From positions 434,001 through 498,000 of the forward strand of contig JFHF01000001.1 of assembly GCA_000648925.1 (NCBI GenBank): a stretch of 64,000 nt of DNA, in the 5' to 3' direction. The number at the start of each line of letters is the position of its first letter. Position 1 is the stretch's first letter. The DNA is from Caballeronia jiangsuensis. GTDB taxonomy: Bacteria > Pseudomonadota > Gammaproteobacteria > Burkholderiales > Burkholderiaceae. The notes under the pieces are model-generated. The model was not told the origin of the DNA. It was given only the letters and a program-made list of their open reading frames with translations, and did not search any database. The position numbers and the translations under genes are program-made. Below, in pieces: positions 8,382 through 19,065 of the stretch.

Positions 8382-9650
8382 ATGCGCGTCGAACGGATTC
8401 CACTCCGCTTACTCACCGCCGCGACGGCTGCCGTGTTCCTGGCAGCGTGCGGGCAAAAACAATCAGCGCCTCCGCCGCAAACGCCCGAAGTGGGCACCGT
8501 CACCGTGCAGCCGACGAGCGTGCCGGTCGTCGTCGATTTGCCGGGCCGCACCAACGCCTACCTCGTCGCGCAAGTGCGCGCCCGGGTCGATGGCATCGTG
8601 CTGCGCCGTGAATTCACGGAAGGCTCCGAGGTCAAGGCCGGTCAGCGGCTCTACAAAATCGATCCGGCGCCGTACATCGCCACGCTGAACAACGCGAAGG
8701 CGACGCTGGCGAAGGCGCAGGCGAACGTCGCGTCGCAGAACGCACTCGTGTCGCGCTACAAGATCCTCGTCGCGGCCAACGCGGTGTCGAAGCAGGATTA
8801 CGACAACGCCGTGGCCGCGCAAGGCCAGGCCGTGGCGGATGTCGCCGCGGGCAAGGCATCGGTCGATACCGCGCAGATCAACCTCGGCTACACCGATGTC
8901 GTCTCGCCGATCACCGGCCGCACCGGCCTTTCGCAGGTCACGCCGGGCGCGTATGTGCAGGCGAGCGCCGCGACGCTCTTGACCACCGTGCAGCAGCTCG
9001 ATCCGATCTACGTCGACCTGACGCAATCGAGCGTCGAGGGCCTGCAATTGCGCCGGCAGATCCAGGAAGGCCGCCTGCAGACCGAAGGCATCCACGCCGC
9101 GAAGGTCACGCTCGTGCTCGAAGACGGCCGCACCTACACCGAGCAGGGCAAGCTGCAGTTCTCCGACGTGAGCGTCGATCAGAGCACCGGCTCCGTGACC
9201 GTGCGCGCGATCTTCCAGAACAAGGACCGCGTGCTCCTTCCGGGCATGTTCGTGCGCGCGCGCATTCAGGAAGGCACGAACGATCACGCGCTCGTCGTGC
9301 CGCAGATCGGCGTCACGCATGACCAGAAGGGCACGCCGACCGCGCTCGTCGTCAACAAGGACGACAAGGTCGAACTGCGCCAGCTCGTCACGAGCGCCAC
9401 CTACGGCAACAACTGGGTGGTCGACAGCGGCCTGAACCCGGGCGATCGGGTGATCGTGAACGGCGTGGAAAAGGCGAAGCCCGGCATGCAGGTGAAGCCG
9501 GTCGACGCGAAATTCCCGTATCCGGCGTCGGACGCGCAGGCAGCTCAGGCGCCGGGCGCATCGGGCGCGCAGGGCGCCGCCGCCGCTCCGGCGAACGCAA
9601 GCGGCGCGAGTGGTGCGCAGGCAGCATCGGCCGCTTCGGGCGCGCAATAA
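8382..9650 (+). CDS. bpeA: RND efflux periplasmic adaptor (BpeA/AcrA type)
   Basis: 422 aa membrane-fusion lipoprotein that links the inner-membrane pump to the outer-membrane channel. The lipobox is FLAAC (Cys22 or close). The body shows the lipoyl/hairpin/beta-barrel order (VRARVDGIVLRREFTEGSEV, then a coiled hairpin, then NLGYTDVVSPITGRTGLSQV and LLPGMFVRARIQEG). The tail is rich in Ala, Gly and Gln. I start at MRVERIPLR; upstream in-frame codons lack a signal sequence. First gene of the bpeA-bpeB-oprB operon, controlled by the divergent repressor. AmrA is the close alternative. Confidence 0.9.
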   Translation: MRVERIPLRLLTAATAAVFLAACGQKQSAPPPQTPEVGTVTVQPTSVPVVVDLPGRTNAYLVAQVRARVDGIVLRREFTEGSEVKAGQRLYKIDPAPYIATLNNAKATLAKAQANVASQNALVSRYKILVAANAVSKQDYDNAVAAQGQAVADVAAGKASVDTAQINLGYTDVVSPITGRTGLSQVTPGAYVQASAATLLTTVQQLDPIYVDLTQSSVEGLQLRRQIQEGRLQTEGIHAAKVTLVLEDGRTYTEQGKLQFSDVSVDQSTGSVTVRAIFQNKDRVLLPGMFVRARIQEGTNDHALVVPQIGVTHDQKGTPTALVVNKDDKVELRQLVTSATYGNNWVVDSGLNPGDRVIVNGVEKAKPGMQVKPVDAKFPYPASDAQAAQAPGASGAQGAAAAPANASGASGAQAASAASGAQ

Positions 9651-9665
9651 AAGGGAGCCTGTTAC

Positions 9666-12600
9666 ATGGCAAAGTTTTTTATCGATCGACCGATCTTCGC
9701 GTGGGTGATCGCCATCATCCTGATGCTGGCGGGGATGGCGTCGATCTTCACGCTGCCGGTCGCGCAGTATCCGACGATCGCGCCGCCTGCGATCCAGATT
9801 AGCGCGACGTATCCGGGCGCATCCGCGAGCACCGTCGAAAATACGGTGACGCAGGTGATCGAGCAGCAGATGACCGGTCTCGATCACTTGCTGTATCTGT
9901 CGTCGACATCGGATGACTCGGGCACGGCGACCGTCACGCTGACGTTCGCGGCGGGTACGAACCCCGATATCGCGCAGGTGCAGGTGCAGAACAAGCTGCA
10001 GCTCGCCACGCCGCTCCTGCCGCAGGTCGTGCAGCAGCTCGGCACGAAGGTGACGAAATCGAGTTCGAGCTTCCTGCTCGTGCTCGCGTTCGTGTCCGAA
10101 GACGGCAGCATGAGCAAGTACGACCTCGCGAACTACGTGGCGTCGAACGTGGCGGATCCGCTCTCGCGTATTGACGGTGTCGGTACCACGACGCTGTTCG
10201 GCTCGCAGTACGCGATGCGCGTCTGGCTCGATGCGACCAAGCTCACGAACTACGCGCTCACGCCCGTGGACGTGAAGAACGCCATCAACAGTCAGAACGT
10301 GCAGGTGGCGGCGGGCGGTCTCGGCGGCACGCCGGCGGTGGCGGGGCAGATGCTGCAGGCGACCATCACCGAAGCGACGCTGCTGCGCACGCCCGAGCAG
10401 TTCGGCAACATCCTGCTGAAGGTGAATCAGGACGGCTCGCAAGTGCGCCTGAAGGATGTCGCGAAGATCGATCTCGGCGGCGAAAACTACAACTTCGACA
10501 CGAAGTACAACGGGCAGCCGACGGCCGGCTTCGGTATCCAGCTCGCGACGGGCGCGAACGCGCTCGCCACGGCGAAGGCGGTCCGGGCCAAGATCGACGA
10601 CCTCTCGAAGTACTTCCCGCACGGCCTCGTCGTGAAGTATCCGTACGACACGACGCCGTTCGTGCGCCTGTCGATCGAGGAAGTGGTCAAGACGCTGATC
10701 GAAGGTATCGTGCTCGTGTTCCTCGTGATGTATCTGTTCCTGCAGAACCTGCGGGCGACGATCATCCCGACGATCGCGGTGCCGGTCGTTCTGCTCGGCA
10801 CGTTCGCGATCATGTCGGCGGTGGGCTTCTCGATCAACGTGCTGTCGATGTTCGGCCTCGTGCTCGCGATCGGTCTGCTCGTGGACGATGCGATCGTGGT
10901 CGTGGAAAACGTCGAGCGGGTGATGTCCGAGGAGCATTTATCGCCGCGCGAGGCGACCCGCAAGGCGATGGACCAGATCACCGGCGCGCTGATCGGCGTG
11001 GCGCTCGTGCTGTCGGCGGTGTTCGTGCCGGTGGCGTTCTCGGGCGGCTCGGTCGGCGCCATTTACCGGCAGTTCTCGCTGACCATCGTCGCGGCGATGG
11101 TGCTGTCCGTGATGGTCGCGCTGATTCTCACGCCGGCGCTGTGCGCGACGATCCTGAAGCCGCACCCGGAAGGGCACCAGCCCGAGAAGAAGGGTTTCTT
11201 CGGCTGGTTCAACCGCACCTTCAACAAGAGCCAGGAGAAGTACCACAGCGGCGTGCAGCACGTGATCCGGCGCTCGGGCCGCTGGCTGATCATCTACATC
11301 GTGGTGATCGTCGCGGTGGGCATGCTGTTCCTTCGTCTGCCGAAGTCGTTCCTGCCTGACGAAGACCAGGGCACGATGTTCGTGCTCGTGCAGGCGCCGG
11401 CCGGTTCCACGCAGGAATACACGGCGCATGTGCTGAAGGACGTGCAGGAGTATCTGCTGAAGGACGAGAAGGCGATCGTCGAATCGGTGTTCACGGTGAA
11501 CGGCTTCTCGTTCGCGGGCCGCGGCCAGAACTCGGGTCTCGTGTTCGTGCGGATGAAGGAGTATGCGGACCGGCAGCACAGCGACCAGAAGGTGCAAGCG
11601 CTCGTCGGGCGGATGTTCATGCACTTCGCGCCCTACAAGGACGCGATGATCTTCCCGGTCAATCCGCCTTCGATCCCTGAACTCGGCACCGCGGCGGGCT
11701 TCGACTTCGAGCTGCAGGATCGCGGGGGCCTCGGCCACGCGAAGCTGATGGAAGCGCGCAACATGCTGCTCGGCATGGCATCGAAGGACGCGACGCTCGC
11801 GCAGGTTCGTCCGAACGGCCTGAACGACACGCCGCAGTTCAAGGTGAACATCGACCGCGAGAAGGCCAACGCGCTCGGCGTCGCGATTTCGGACATCGAC
11901 CAGACGTTCTCGATCGCGTGGGCGTCGCAGTACGTGAACAACTTCCTTGACGTCGATAACCGGATCAAGAAGGTCTACGTGCAGGGCGACGGTCCGTTCC
12001 GCATGAATCCGGAAGACATCAACAAGTGGTACGTGCGCAATGGCGCAGGAACGATGGTGCCGTTCGGCGCGTTCGCGACCGGCAACTGGACCTTCGGGTC
12101 CCCGAAGCTCGAGCGTTACAACGGCATCTCGGCGGTGGAAATCCAGGGCGCGGCAGCACCGGGCAAGTCGACCGGCCAGGCGATGACGGCGATGGAAGCG
12201 ATCGCGGCGAAGCTGCCGGCGGGCATCGGCTACGAGTGGACGGGTCTGTCGTATCAGGAACGTCAGTCGGGTTCGCAGGCGCCGATCCTGTACGGCATCT
12301 CGATCCTCGTCGTGTTCCTGTGTCTCGCGGCGCTGTACGAAAGCTGGTCGATTCCGTTCTCGGTCATCATGGTCGTGCCGCTCGGCGTGCTCGGGGCGCT
12401 GCTCGCCGCGACACTGCGCGGTCTGGAAAACGACGTGTTCTTCCAGGTCGGCCTGTTGACGACGGTGGGCCTGTCGGCGAAAAACGCGATTCTGATCGTG
12501 GAATTCGCGCGCGAGTTGCGCATCCAGGGCATGTCGACCGTGGAAGCGGCGATGGAAGCGGCGCGCCTGCGGTTGCGCCCGATTCTGATGACGTCGCTCG

Positions 12601-12839
12601 CGTTCATTCTCGGCGTGATGCCGCTTGCGATCAGTAACGGCGCGGGCTCGGCGAGCCAGCACGCGATCGGCACCGGCGTGATCGGCGGCATGTTGACCGC
12701 GACCTTCCTTGCCATTTTCATGATCCCGATGTTCTTCGTCGTGATCTCGAAATTCAGCAAGAGCAAGGACGTGCCGTCGCCGGGTACATCGGGCGATATC
12801 GAAGGTCCGCATGGCGGCTCGCAGAATGGCTCCCGATAA
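9666..12839 (+). CDS. bpeB: RND multidrug efflux pump (BpeB/AcrB type)
   Basis: 1057 aa inner-membrane proton/drug antiporter of the HAE1 class. It starts [17 protein letters not shown], has twelve predicted transmembrane helices and two large periplasmic loops. TM4 carries the paired Asp proton-relay residues ([17 protein letters not shown]) and TM10 the matching Lys ([14 protein letters not shown]). Length equals the family norm. A 15-base gap to bpeA and a 14-base gap to oprB indicate one operon. Expected substrates by family are macrolides, aminoglycosides and other amphiphiles; this cannot be refined from sequence. Confidence 0.95.
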   Translation: MAKFFIDRPIFAWVIAIILMLAGMASIFTLPVAQYPTIAPPAIQISATYPGASASTVENTVTQVIEQQMTGLDHLLYLSSTSDDSGTATVTLTFAAGTNPDIAQVQVQNKLQLATPLLPQVVQQLGTKVTKSSSSFLLVLAFVSEDGSMSKYDLANYVASNVADPLSRIDGVGTTTLFGSQYAMRVWLDATKLTNYALTPVDVKNAINSQNVQVAAGGLGGTPAVAGQMLQATITEATLLRTPEQFGNILLKVNQDGSQVRLKDVAKIDLGGENYNFDTKYNGQPTAGFGIQLATGANALATAKAVRAKIDDLSKYFPHGLVVKYPYDTTPFVRLSIEEVVKTLIEGIVLVFLVMYLFLQNLRATIIPTIAVPVVLLGTFAIMSAVGFSINVLSMFGLVLAIGLLVDDAIVVVENVERVMSEEHLSPREATRKAMDQITGALIGVALVLSAVFVPVAFSGGSVGAIYRQFSLTIVAAMVLSVMVALILTPALCATILKPHPEGHQPEKKGFFGWFNRTFNKSQEKYHSGVQHVIRRSGRWLIIYIVVIVAVGMLFLRLPKSFLPDEDQGTMFVLVQAPAGSTQEYTAHVLKDVQEYLLKDEKAIVESVFTVNGFSFAGRGQNSGLVFVRMKEYADRQHSDQKVQALVGRMFMHFAPYKDAMIFPVNPPSIPELGTAAGFDFELQDRGGLGHAKLMEARNMLLGMASKDATLAQVRPNGLNDTPQFKVNIDREKANALGVAISDIDQTFSIAWASQYVNNFLDVDNRIKKVYVQGDGPFRMNPEDINKWYVRNGAGTMVPFGAFATGNWTFGSPKLERYNGISAVEIQGAAAPGKSTGQAMTAMEAIAAKLPAGIGYEWTGLSYQERQSGSQAPILYGISILVVFLCLAALYESWSIPFSVIMVVPLGVLGALLAATLRGLENDVFFQVGLLTTVGLSAKNAILIVEFARELRIQGMSTVEAAMEAARLRLRPILMTSLAFILGVMPLAISNGAGSASQHAIGTGVIGGMLTATFLAIFMIPMFFVVISKFSKSKDVPSPGTSGDIEGPHGGSQNGSR

Positions 12840-12853
12840 GGAAGGACATAGAA

Positions 12854-14383
12854 ATGCTTAAACATTCCTTGATCGCGGCCGCCGTAACGGTATTCGCCGC
12901 GGGTTGCACGCTCCAGCCGAAGTACGAGCAGCCGGCGGCGCCCGTCACGCAGACGTTTCCGGAAGGCGGCGTGTACGCGCACCAGCCGGACGCGTCGTCG
13001 TCGGCGAGCAATGGCCGCAGCGCGAACGGGCAGAGCGCGCCGGAGATCGGCTGGCGCGATTTCTTCGCCGATGCGCGTCTGCAGAAGATCGTCGAGCTCG
13101 CGCTGAAGAACAATCGCGACTTGCGCGTCTCGGTGCTCAACGTCGAGGCGGCGCGCGCGCAGTATCAGATCACGCGCGCCGGCCTGTTCCCGACGCTCGA
13201 CGCGGCCGCGTCGCAGAGCAAGCAGCGCACGCCGCGGAATCTGTCGTTCTTCGACCAGACGATCTCGAACACGTATTCGGTCGGCCTGAACGCGTCGTGG
13301 GAAATCGACTTCTTCGGGCGCATCCGCAGCCTGAAGGATCAGGCGCTCGCGCAATATCTGTCGACGGCCGAATCGCGCAAGGCGGCGGAGATCGCGCTGG
13401 TGTCGTCGGTGGCGGATCAGTATCTGACGATGATCGCCTACGACGATCAGCTCACCGTCACGCTGAACACGCTGAAGACGGCGCAGGAGTCGTTCCGCAT
13501 CACGAAGCTGCAGTACGACAACGGCACGGGCACCGAACTGGACTTGCGCCAGTCGGAAGGTGTCGTCGAAGAGGCGCAGGCGAATCTGCAAACGCAGTCG
13601 CGTTTGCGCGCGCAGGCGGAAAACGCGCTGGTGCTGCTCGTGGGCGAACCGTTGCCCGCGGACCTGCCGCCCGGCATGCCGCTCGACACGCAGAACCTGC
13701 TGTCGGACATTCCGGCGGGGCTGCCGTCCGATCTCCTGACGCGCCGTCCCGATATCGCGGCGGCGGAGCAGTCGCTGCTCGCGGCCAACGCGAACATCGG
13801 CGCGGCGCGTGCGGCGTTCTTCCCGCGCGTTTCGCTGACGGGCAGCTTCGGCACGCTGTCGCCGACGCTCGGCGGTCTGTTCAAGCCCGGTTCGGCTGCG
13901 TGGTCGTTCGCGCCGCAGATCACGGTGCCTATCTTCGAGGGCGGCCAGAACAAGGCCAATCTCGATCTCGCGAACGTGCAGAAGCGCATCGAGATCGCCA
14001 ACTACGAGAAGGCGATCCAGACCGCGTTCCGCGAAGTCGCGGACGGCCTCGCGGCACGCGGCACGTTCGACGAGCAGATCAAGTCGCTCGAACGCTTCGT
14101 GAATTCGCAGAGCCGGCGTCTGGAGTTGTCGGACCTGCGCTATCGCAATGGCGTGGACAGTTATCTCGCGGTGCTGACCGCGCAGACGGCGCTGTACGAA
14201 GCGCAGCAGCTGCTGATCACGGCGCGGCTGAATCGCCTCACCAACCTCGTCGATCTGTATCAGTTCATGGGCGGCGGATGGATCGAGCGTGCCGGCGAAG
14301 CGCCGCGCCCCGCCGATGCGCCCGTCGACTACGGCTCGCAGAGCGCGCCGCCGCAGCCCGCCTCGGCGCCTGCGGCGAGTTGA
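12854..14383 (+). CDS. oprB: Outer-membrane efflux lipoprotein (OprB/OprM type)
   Basis: 509 aa NodT-family TolC-like channel. The signal peptide ends in a lipobox (FAAGC). Two structural repeats are visible, with the OEP motifs GVDSYLAVLTAQTALYEAQ and ARAQYQITRAGLFPTLDA. It completes the tripartite pump with the two genes upstream. A GGAAGGA site precedes the ATG and an intrinsic terminator follows. Confidence 0.92.
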   Translation: MLKHSLIAAAVTVFAAGCTLQPKYEQPAAPVTQTFPEGGVYAHQPDASSSASNGRSANGQSAPEIGWRDFFADARLQKIVELALKNNRDLRVSVLNVEAARAQYQITRAGLFPTLDAAASQSKQRTPRNLSFFDQTISNTYSVGLNASWEIDFFGRIRSLKDQALAQYLSTAESRKAAEIALVSSVADQYLTMIAYDDQLTVTLNTLKTAQESFRITKLQYDNGTGTELDLRQSEGVVEEAQANLQTQSRLRAQAENALVLLVGEPLPADLPPGMPLDTQNLLSDIPAGLPSDLLTRRPDIAAAEQSLLAANANIGAARAAFFPRVSLTGSFGTLSPTLGGLFKPGSAAWSFAPQITVPIFEGGQNKANLDLANVQKRIEIANYEKAIQTAFREVADGLAARGTFDEQIKSLERFVNSQSRRLELSDLRYRNGVDSYLAVLTAQTALYEAQQLLITARLNRLTNLVDLYQFMGGGWIERAGEAPRPADAPVDYGSQSAPPQPASAPAAS

Positions 14384-14407
14384 TCTGCCCGACGTGATTG
14401 AAACGAA

Positions 14408-14431
14408 GCCCGGCCACACGCCGGGTTTTTT
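14408..14431 (+). terminator. Terminator of the efflux operon
   Basis: Six to seven base-pair GC stem (GCCCGGC/GCCGGGT) with a 5-base loop, followed by six T residues, 25 bases after the oprB stop. Confidence 0.8.
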
Positions 14432-14470
14432 CTTGCGCGCTCTTGGCGCTCGCGACAAATCGGTCAGCCC

Positions 14471-14500
14471 AAAAAAAACGCCGCGGTTTTCACCGCGGCG
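14471..14500 (-). terminator. Terminator of the purine permease gene
   Basis: Read on the minus strand: 8-bp stem CGCCGCGG/CCGCGGCG, 6-base loop, then eight T residues (the A-run at 14471-14478). It lies 45 bases beyond the permease stop and faces the efflux-operon terminator. Confidence 0.9.
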
Positions 14501-14544
14501 CCCAACGCAAACACCCAGCAAGCACTTCCAGGGTTACGACATCC

Positions 14545-15936
14545 TTAGTGCGCGTCGCCCGCGTGGGCCGCGCCTTCGAACTCATGCGCGGCTTCACGCG
14601 CATCGCGCCGCGCGTCGCGTTCCTTGCGCACGCCGTTGAACACGATGTTCAGCACGACCGCCGACACCGACGCCAGCAAAATCCCGCTATGGAGAATCGG
14701 CTCCAGCGCGTGCGGCAGTTGCGTGAAGAACTTCGGCGCGACGACCGGCACCATGCCCATCCCGACGCTCACCGCGACGATGAACAGGTTGTGCTGGTTC
14801 TTCGAGAAGTCCACGCGCGACAGCGTCTTGATGCCGTTCGCCGCGACCATGCCGAACATCACGATGCCCGCGCCGCCGAGCACGAACGGGGGCACCGACG
14901 CGACCACCTGCGCCATCTTCGGGAAGAGGCCGAGCACGACGAGAATCACGCCGCCCGTTGCGCAGACGAAGCGGCTCTTCACGCCCGTCACGCCGATCAG
15001 ACCGACGTTCTGCGAAAAAGACGTATGCGGGAACGAGTTGAAGATGCCGCCGATCAGCGTGCCGAGTCCATCGACACGCAGGCCGCGCACGAGCGCTTTC
15101 TGATCGACCGGACGCTCGACGAGATCGCCGACCGCGAGGAACATGCCCGTCGATTCGATGAAGGTGACGAACATGACGATGACCATCGTCGCGACGGAGA
15201 GCGCATCGAAATGCGGCATGCCGAAGTGAAAAGGCAGCACGATGCCGACCCACGGTGCGTGCGCGACGCCATCCATGTTCACGCGGCCGAGCAGCGCGGC
15301 GATCACGAAGCCCGCGACGATCCCGAGCAGCACCGAGATATTCGCGATGAAACCGCGTGCGAACTTGTTGATGAGCAGGATCAGCGAGAGCACGACGAGC
15401 GACAGCAGCAGAAACACCGGATTGCCGTATTCGGGATTGCCGACGCCGCCCGCCGCCCAGTTGATGCCAACGCCCATCAGCGAGAGACCGATCACCGCGA
15501 TCACGGTGCCGACCACGACCGGCGGGAAGAATCGCAACAGCTTGCCGATCATCGGCGCGAGGAAGATGCCGATCACGCCCGCCGCGATGGTCGCGCCGAA
15601 CACGTCGAGAATGCCGAGCGAGGGATTGGTGCCGATCGCGACCATCGGGCCGACGGCGGCGAACGTGCAGCCCATGATCACGGGCAGGCGAATGCCGAAG
15701 ATCCACAGCCCGAGCGTCTGAATCAAGGTGGCGACGCCGCACGAGAACAAGTCCGCGCTGATGAGGAACGCGACCTGGTCTTTTGGCAGTCCCATCGCCG
15801 CGCCGAGGATCAGGGGCACCGCGACCGCGCCCGCGTACATCACGAGAACGTGCTGAATGCCGAGCGTCAGCAGTTGACCGGCGGGCAGCCGTTCGTCGCA
15901 CGGATGCACGGACGGGTTCACCGAACTTGAAGCCAT
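14545..15936 (-). CDS. NCS2-family purine/xanthine permease
   Basis: 463 aa nucleobase:cation symporter-2 protein with about 14 hydrophobic segments. Family signatures: LPVIMGCTFAAVGPM, FVTFIESTGMFLAVGD and the purine-type motif SFSQNVGLIGVTGVKSR. The last points to xanthine/urate rather than uracil as substrate. The start has AGGAGAGAG upstream. It is transcribed away from the xylulokinase gene and ends at its own terminator, so it is likely monocistronic. No purine-degradation genes adjoin it. Confidence 0.88.
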   Translation of the reverse strand: MASSSVNPSVHPCDERLPAGQLLTLGIQHVLVMYAGAVAVPLILGAAMGLPKDQVAFLISADLFSCGVATLIQTLGLWIFGIRLPVIMGCTFAAVGPMVAIGTNPSLGILDVFGATIAAGVIGIFLAPMIGKLLRFFPPVVVGTVIAVIGLSLMGVGINWAAGGVGNPEYGNPVFLLLSLVVLSLILLINKFARGFIANISVLLGIVAGFVIAALLGRVNMDGVAHAPWVGIVLPFHFGMPHFDALSVATMVIVMFVTFIESTGMFLAVGDLVERPVDQKALVRGLRVDGLGTLIGGIFNSFPHTSFSQNVGLIGVTGVKSRFVCATGGVILVVLGLFPKMAQVVASVPPFVLGGAGIVMFGMVAANGIKTLSRVDFSKNQHNLFIVAVSVGMGMVPVVAPKFFTQLPHALEPILHSGILLASVSAVVLNIVFNGVRKERDARRDAREAAHEFEGAAHAGDAH

Positions 15937-16270
15937 GTCTCTCTCCTATGTCACCTTCCATTTGAATGGCCTCCAAGTTAAGTGCATCGGAACGCACGAA
16001 CAAGACCACGCGGCGCTATACGTCGCGTTCGCCCGTCGATATGGGTTTCGCGCGTCACCGGTGGAGCGAACATGCGCAAGTCCTTGCTGCAAAGGGTTTG
16101 ACGCACATCGCCGGAATTTCGTCGCGTGACGAAAGGCCGCTTTCTTCGAGCGCTCGTTATGATGTTCATCACGCCGCGCGTATAGTCCGTTTTTCGTGTT
16201 CATCGCGCGATCGCGGGGTATACCCGCGTTTTACGCGTTTTCCCTAAGGTCTTTTCAGACTCGGAATCCC
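15937..16270. other. Divergent intergenic region, permease / xylulokinase
   Basis: 334 bases that must hold both divergent promoters. The only clear short symmetry is GGGTATACCC at 16216-16225, 45 bases before the xylulokinase start. No RNA gene or convincing small ORF seen. Confidence 0.4.
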
Positions 16271-17704
16271 ATGCGTTTTTTAGGCATCGATCTCGGTACG
16301 GGCTCCCTGAAACTCGCCATCGTCGATGAAGACGGGTGCGAAATCGCATCGTCGAGCGCGGCGTATTCGGTGACCAGCGCGCAGCCCGGCTGGGCCGAGA
16401 CCACGGTCGATGCGTGGTACTCCGCGCTCGTCGGCGCCGCGTCGCGTTTGCCGGCCGATGAGCGTGAAGCGGTGAGCGGAATCGGCTTTTCCGGGCAGAT
16501 GCACGGCGTCGTGCCGACCGCCGCCGATGGCCGCGCGCTGCGCGCCGCGATGCTCTGGCCCGACACGCGCGCCCGCGATCTGCTCGACGCATGGCCGAAG
16601 CCGCAGCCGAATCCCGTTGCGCCGGGCATGGCCGGACCGTTGCTGCGCTGGCTCGTGTCGCACGAACCGGAGATCGCGAACGCCACACGCTGGGCGTTGC
16701 AGCCGAAGGACTGGTTGCGCGCAAAGCTCGGCGGAAGCTTCGTCACCGATGCCTCCGATGCCTGCGCGACCGCGCTCGCGGCGCCATCGGGCGAATGGGA
16801 CGATGCGCTCATCGACGCGCTCGGCTTGCCGCGCACATGGTTCGCGCCGCTGGCGGCATCGCATGAGAGCGGCGGCGCGTTATCGGGCGAAGCGGCGGCG
16901 GAACTCGGCTTGCGCGCGGGCATTCCGATGGCCGTCGGCGCGGGCGATACGCCGTGCGCCGCGCTCGGCAGCGGGCTGTCGGCCGATGGCGACGCGTTGC
17001 TCACCACCGGCACCGGCGGCCAGATCGTCGTGATGTGCGCCGCTGCGCCCGCGCCCGTGCACGGCCTGCACACGTATCGTGCGGCGACGGGCGCGTGGTA
17101 TCGCATGGCGGCGATGCAGAACGTCGGCGTCGCGCTGGAAGCGGTGCGCGGCTGGCTCGGCTACGCGTCGTGGCCGCAAGCCTACGACGATGCGTTCGGC
17201 GCGAACGCCAGCGCATCCGTGAGCTTCCTGCCGTATCTGAGCGGCGAACGCTCCCCGTGGATGAACCCCGGCGCGCGCGGCGGCTGGCTCGGACTCGGCC
17301 TCGACGATACGCGCGCCACGATGATGCGCGCCGCGTTCGAGGGCGTGGCATTCGCCTTGCGTGCCGGACTCGATGCGATCCGCGCGAACGGCACGCCGCT
17401 CGATTCGATGCTGCTCGCGGGCGGCGGCTCCGTCGATGCGCGCTGGCGGCAGTTGCTCGCGGACGCATTGCGCGTCGAGTTGCACGCCGTCGATTGCCCG
17501 AACGCGGCGACGCGCGGCGCGGCGATCCTCGGCGGCATCGCGGCGGGCCACTGGCGCATCGACGATCTCGCATCGCTCGCACCCACGGCGACGCTCGTCG
17601 CGACGCCGCAAGCGAACGCTTCGCTCGACGCACGGCTCGCGCGTTTCATCGATCTGTACAGGCGTACCGAAGACTGGTTCACGATCGGGCGCGAGTCCGC
17701 TTAA
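16271..17704 (+). CDS. xylB: FGGY-family xylulokinase
   Basis: 477 aa; begins MRFLGIDLGTGSLKLAIVD, the phosphate-1 motif of the hexokinase/actin fold. GFSGQMHGVV near residue 75 is the signature of xylulokinases, and LLTTGTGGQIV and LLAGGGSVDARWRQLLAD are ATP-site motifs. Predicted to phosphorylate D-xylulose or a close ketose. It precedes an AGE-family isomerase gene on the same strand, so the two may convert a sugar to its ketose and then phosphorylate it. A second xylulokinase is encoded at 43436-44917 in the polyol region. Start chosen because the family begins exactly at this Met. Confidence 0.88.
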   Translation: MRFLGIDLGTGSLKLAIVDEDGCEIASSSAAYSVTSAQPGWAETTVDAWYSALVGAASRLPADEREAVSGIGFSGQMHGVVPTAADGRALRAAMLWPDTRARDLLDAWPKPQPNPVAPGMAGPLLRWLVSHEPEIANATRWALQPKDWLRAKLGGSFVTDASDACATALAAPSGEWDDALIDALGLPRTWFAPLAASHESGGALSGEAAAELGLRAGIPMAVGAGDTPCAALGSGLSADGDALLTTGTGGQIVVMCAAAPAPVHGLHTYRAATGAWYRMAAMQNVGVALEAVRGWLGYASWPQAYDDAFGANASASVSFLPYLSGERSPWMNPGARGGWLGLGLDDTRATMMRAAFEGVAFALRAGLDAIRANGTPLDSMLLAGGGSVDARWRQLLADALRVELHAVDCPNAATRGAAILGGIAAGHWRIDDLASLAPTATLVATPQANASLDARLARFIDLYRRTEDWFTIGRESA

Positions 17705-17746
17705 ACTTTCGTACCTTTAATCCCGATGCAATCCGCGTCGGGGAGC

Positions 17747-17763
17747 ATGAAGCGTCGCTTCAT
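17747..17763. repeat. 17-bp perfect palindrome between xylB and the AGE isomerase gene
   Basis: ATGAAGCG-T-CGCTTCAT, 50 bases before the isomerase ATG. Could be an operator or a tight hairpin in an intercistronic mRNA; no regulator can be assigned. Confidence 0.5.
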
Positions 17764-17812
17764 ATGAGCGGTAACCGAAGCGCGCTTCGTCGAGACCACA
17801 TCGAACTCAGCC

Positions 17813-19027
17813 ATGCCCGCACCTTCGCCGTCACATCCCGATTTCCGCGCGCGCGCGTTCCTGCTCGATCACGCGTTGCGCACGATGACCTTCTACCATC
17901 CGCACTGCATGGATCCTGCGGGCGGCTTCTTCCACTACTACAAGAACGACGGCACGATCTACGACCGCACCTCGCGACATCTCGTGTCGAGTACGCGCTT
18001 CGTCTTCAACTACGCGATGGCGTACAAGCACTTCGGTCTCGATGAATATCGCGGCGGCGTGGCGCATGGCATCGAATATCTGCGCGAGTTTCATCGCAAT
18101 CCGCAGACGGGCGGCTATGCGTGGACACTGAGCGGACGCGACGTCACCGATGCGACCAACCATTGCTACGGCCTCGCGTTCGTCGTGCTCGCCTATGCGA
18201 AGGCGGTCGAAGCGGGCTTCGACGAGGCGCGCGCTTATCTCGACGAAACCTGGAACGTGATGGAGACGCACTTCTGGGATGCGCAGCACGGTCTCTACAA
18301 GGACGAAGCGAGCGCCGACTGGCAGGTGTCCGACTATCGCGGCCAGAACGCGAACATGCACGCTTGCGAGGCGCTGCTGGCCGCGTTCGAAGCGACGGGC
18401 GAAGCGCGCTATCTCGACCGCGCGGCCCTGCTCGCCGACAACATGGTGAACCGTCAGGCCGCGCTCGCGGGCGGACTCGTGTGGGAACACTACAAGCCGG
18501 ACTGGTCGATCGACTGGGACTACAACAAGGGCGATCGCAGCAACATCTTCAGGCCGTGGGGCTTTCAGCCGGGGCACCAGACGGAATGGGCGAAGCTGCT
18601 GCTGATCCTCGACCGTCATCGGCCCGAGGCGTGGCATGTCACGCGTGCGCGCGAGCTGTTCGACCGCGCGCTGGAACTGTCGTGGGATCACGAGCACGGC
18701 GGAATGGTGTACGGCTTCGATCCCGACGGCAAGTTCTACGACGAGGACAAGTATTTCTGGGTGCAGGCGGAATCGCTCGCGACGGCTGCGCTGCTCGCGG
18801 ACCACGCGCAACGCGACGGCGACGCCGCGCTCGCCGTGCGTTACTGGAACGATTACGACCGCCTGTGGGCGTATAGCTGGGAGCATTTCGTCGATCACAA
18901 GTGGGGCGCGTGGTATCGCATTCTCACGCGCGACAACCGCCAGTACAGCGACGAGAAGAGCCCGGCCGGAAAGGTCGACTATCACACGATGGGCGCATGC
19001 TACGAAGTCCTGAACGTCGTGCGCTGA
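17813..19027 (+). CDS. AGE-family sugar epimerase/isomerase (mannose isomerase-like)
   Basis: 404 aa protein of the N-acylglucosamine-2-epimerase superfamily with an (alpha/alpha)6 barrel. Visible family motifs include TRFVFNYAMAYKHFG, HCYGLAFVVLAYAKA and RGQNANMHACEALLAA (active-site His), with RPWGFQPGHQTEWAKLLL and KYFWVQAESLATAALL later. The RPWGFQPGHQTEWAKLL and AESLA segments resemble mannose isomerase/YihS more than GlcNAc epimerase, so aldose-ketose isomerisation (for example mannose to fructose) is likely. Lies 108 bases after xylB on the same strand. Confidence 0.8.
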   Translation: MPAPSPSHPDFRARAFLLDHALRTMTFYHPHCMDPAGGFFHYYKNDGTIYDRTSRHLVSSTRFVFNYAMAYKHFGLDEYRGGVAHGIEYLREFHRNPQTGGYAWTLSGRDVTDATNHCYGLAFVVLAYAKAVEAGFDEARAYLDETWNVMETHFWDAQHGLYKDEASADWQVSDYRGQNANMHACEALLAAFEATGEARYLDRAALLADNMVNRQAALAGGLVWEHYKPDWSIDWDYNKGDRSNIFRPWGFQPGHQTEWAKLLLILDRHRPEAWHVTRARELFDRALELSWDHEHGGMVYGFDPDGKFYDEDKYFWVQAESLATAALLADHAQRDGDAALAVRYWNDYDRLWAYSWEHFVDHKWGAWYRILTRDNRQYSDEKSPAGKVDYHTMGACYEVLNVVR

Positions 19028-19065
19028 AACAGAATCGGCATTATCGAAACTCAAGGAGCTGAACG

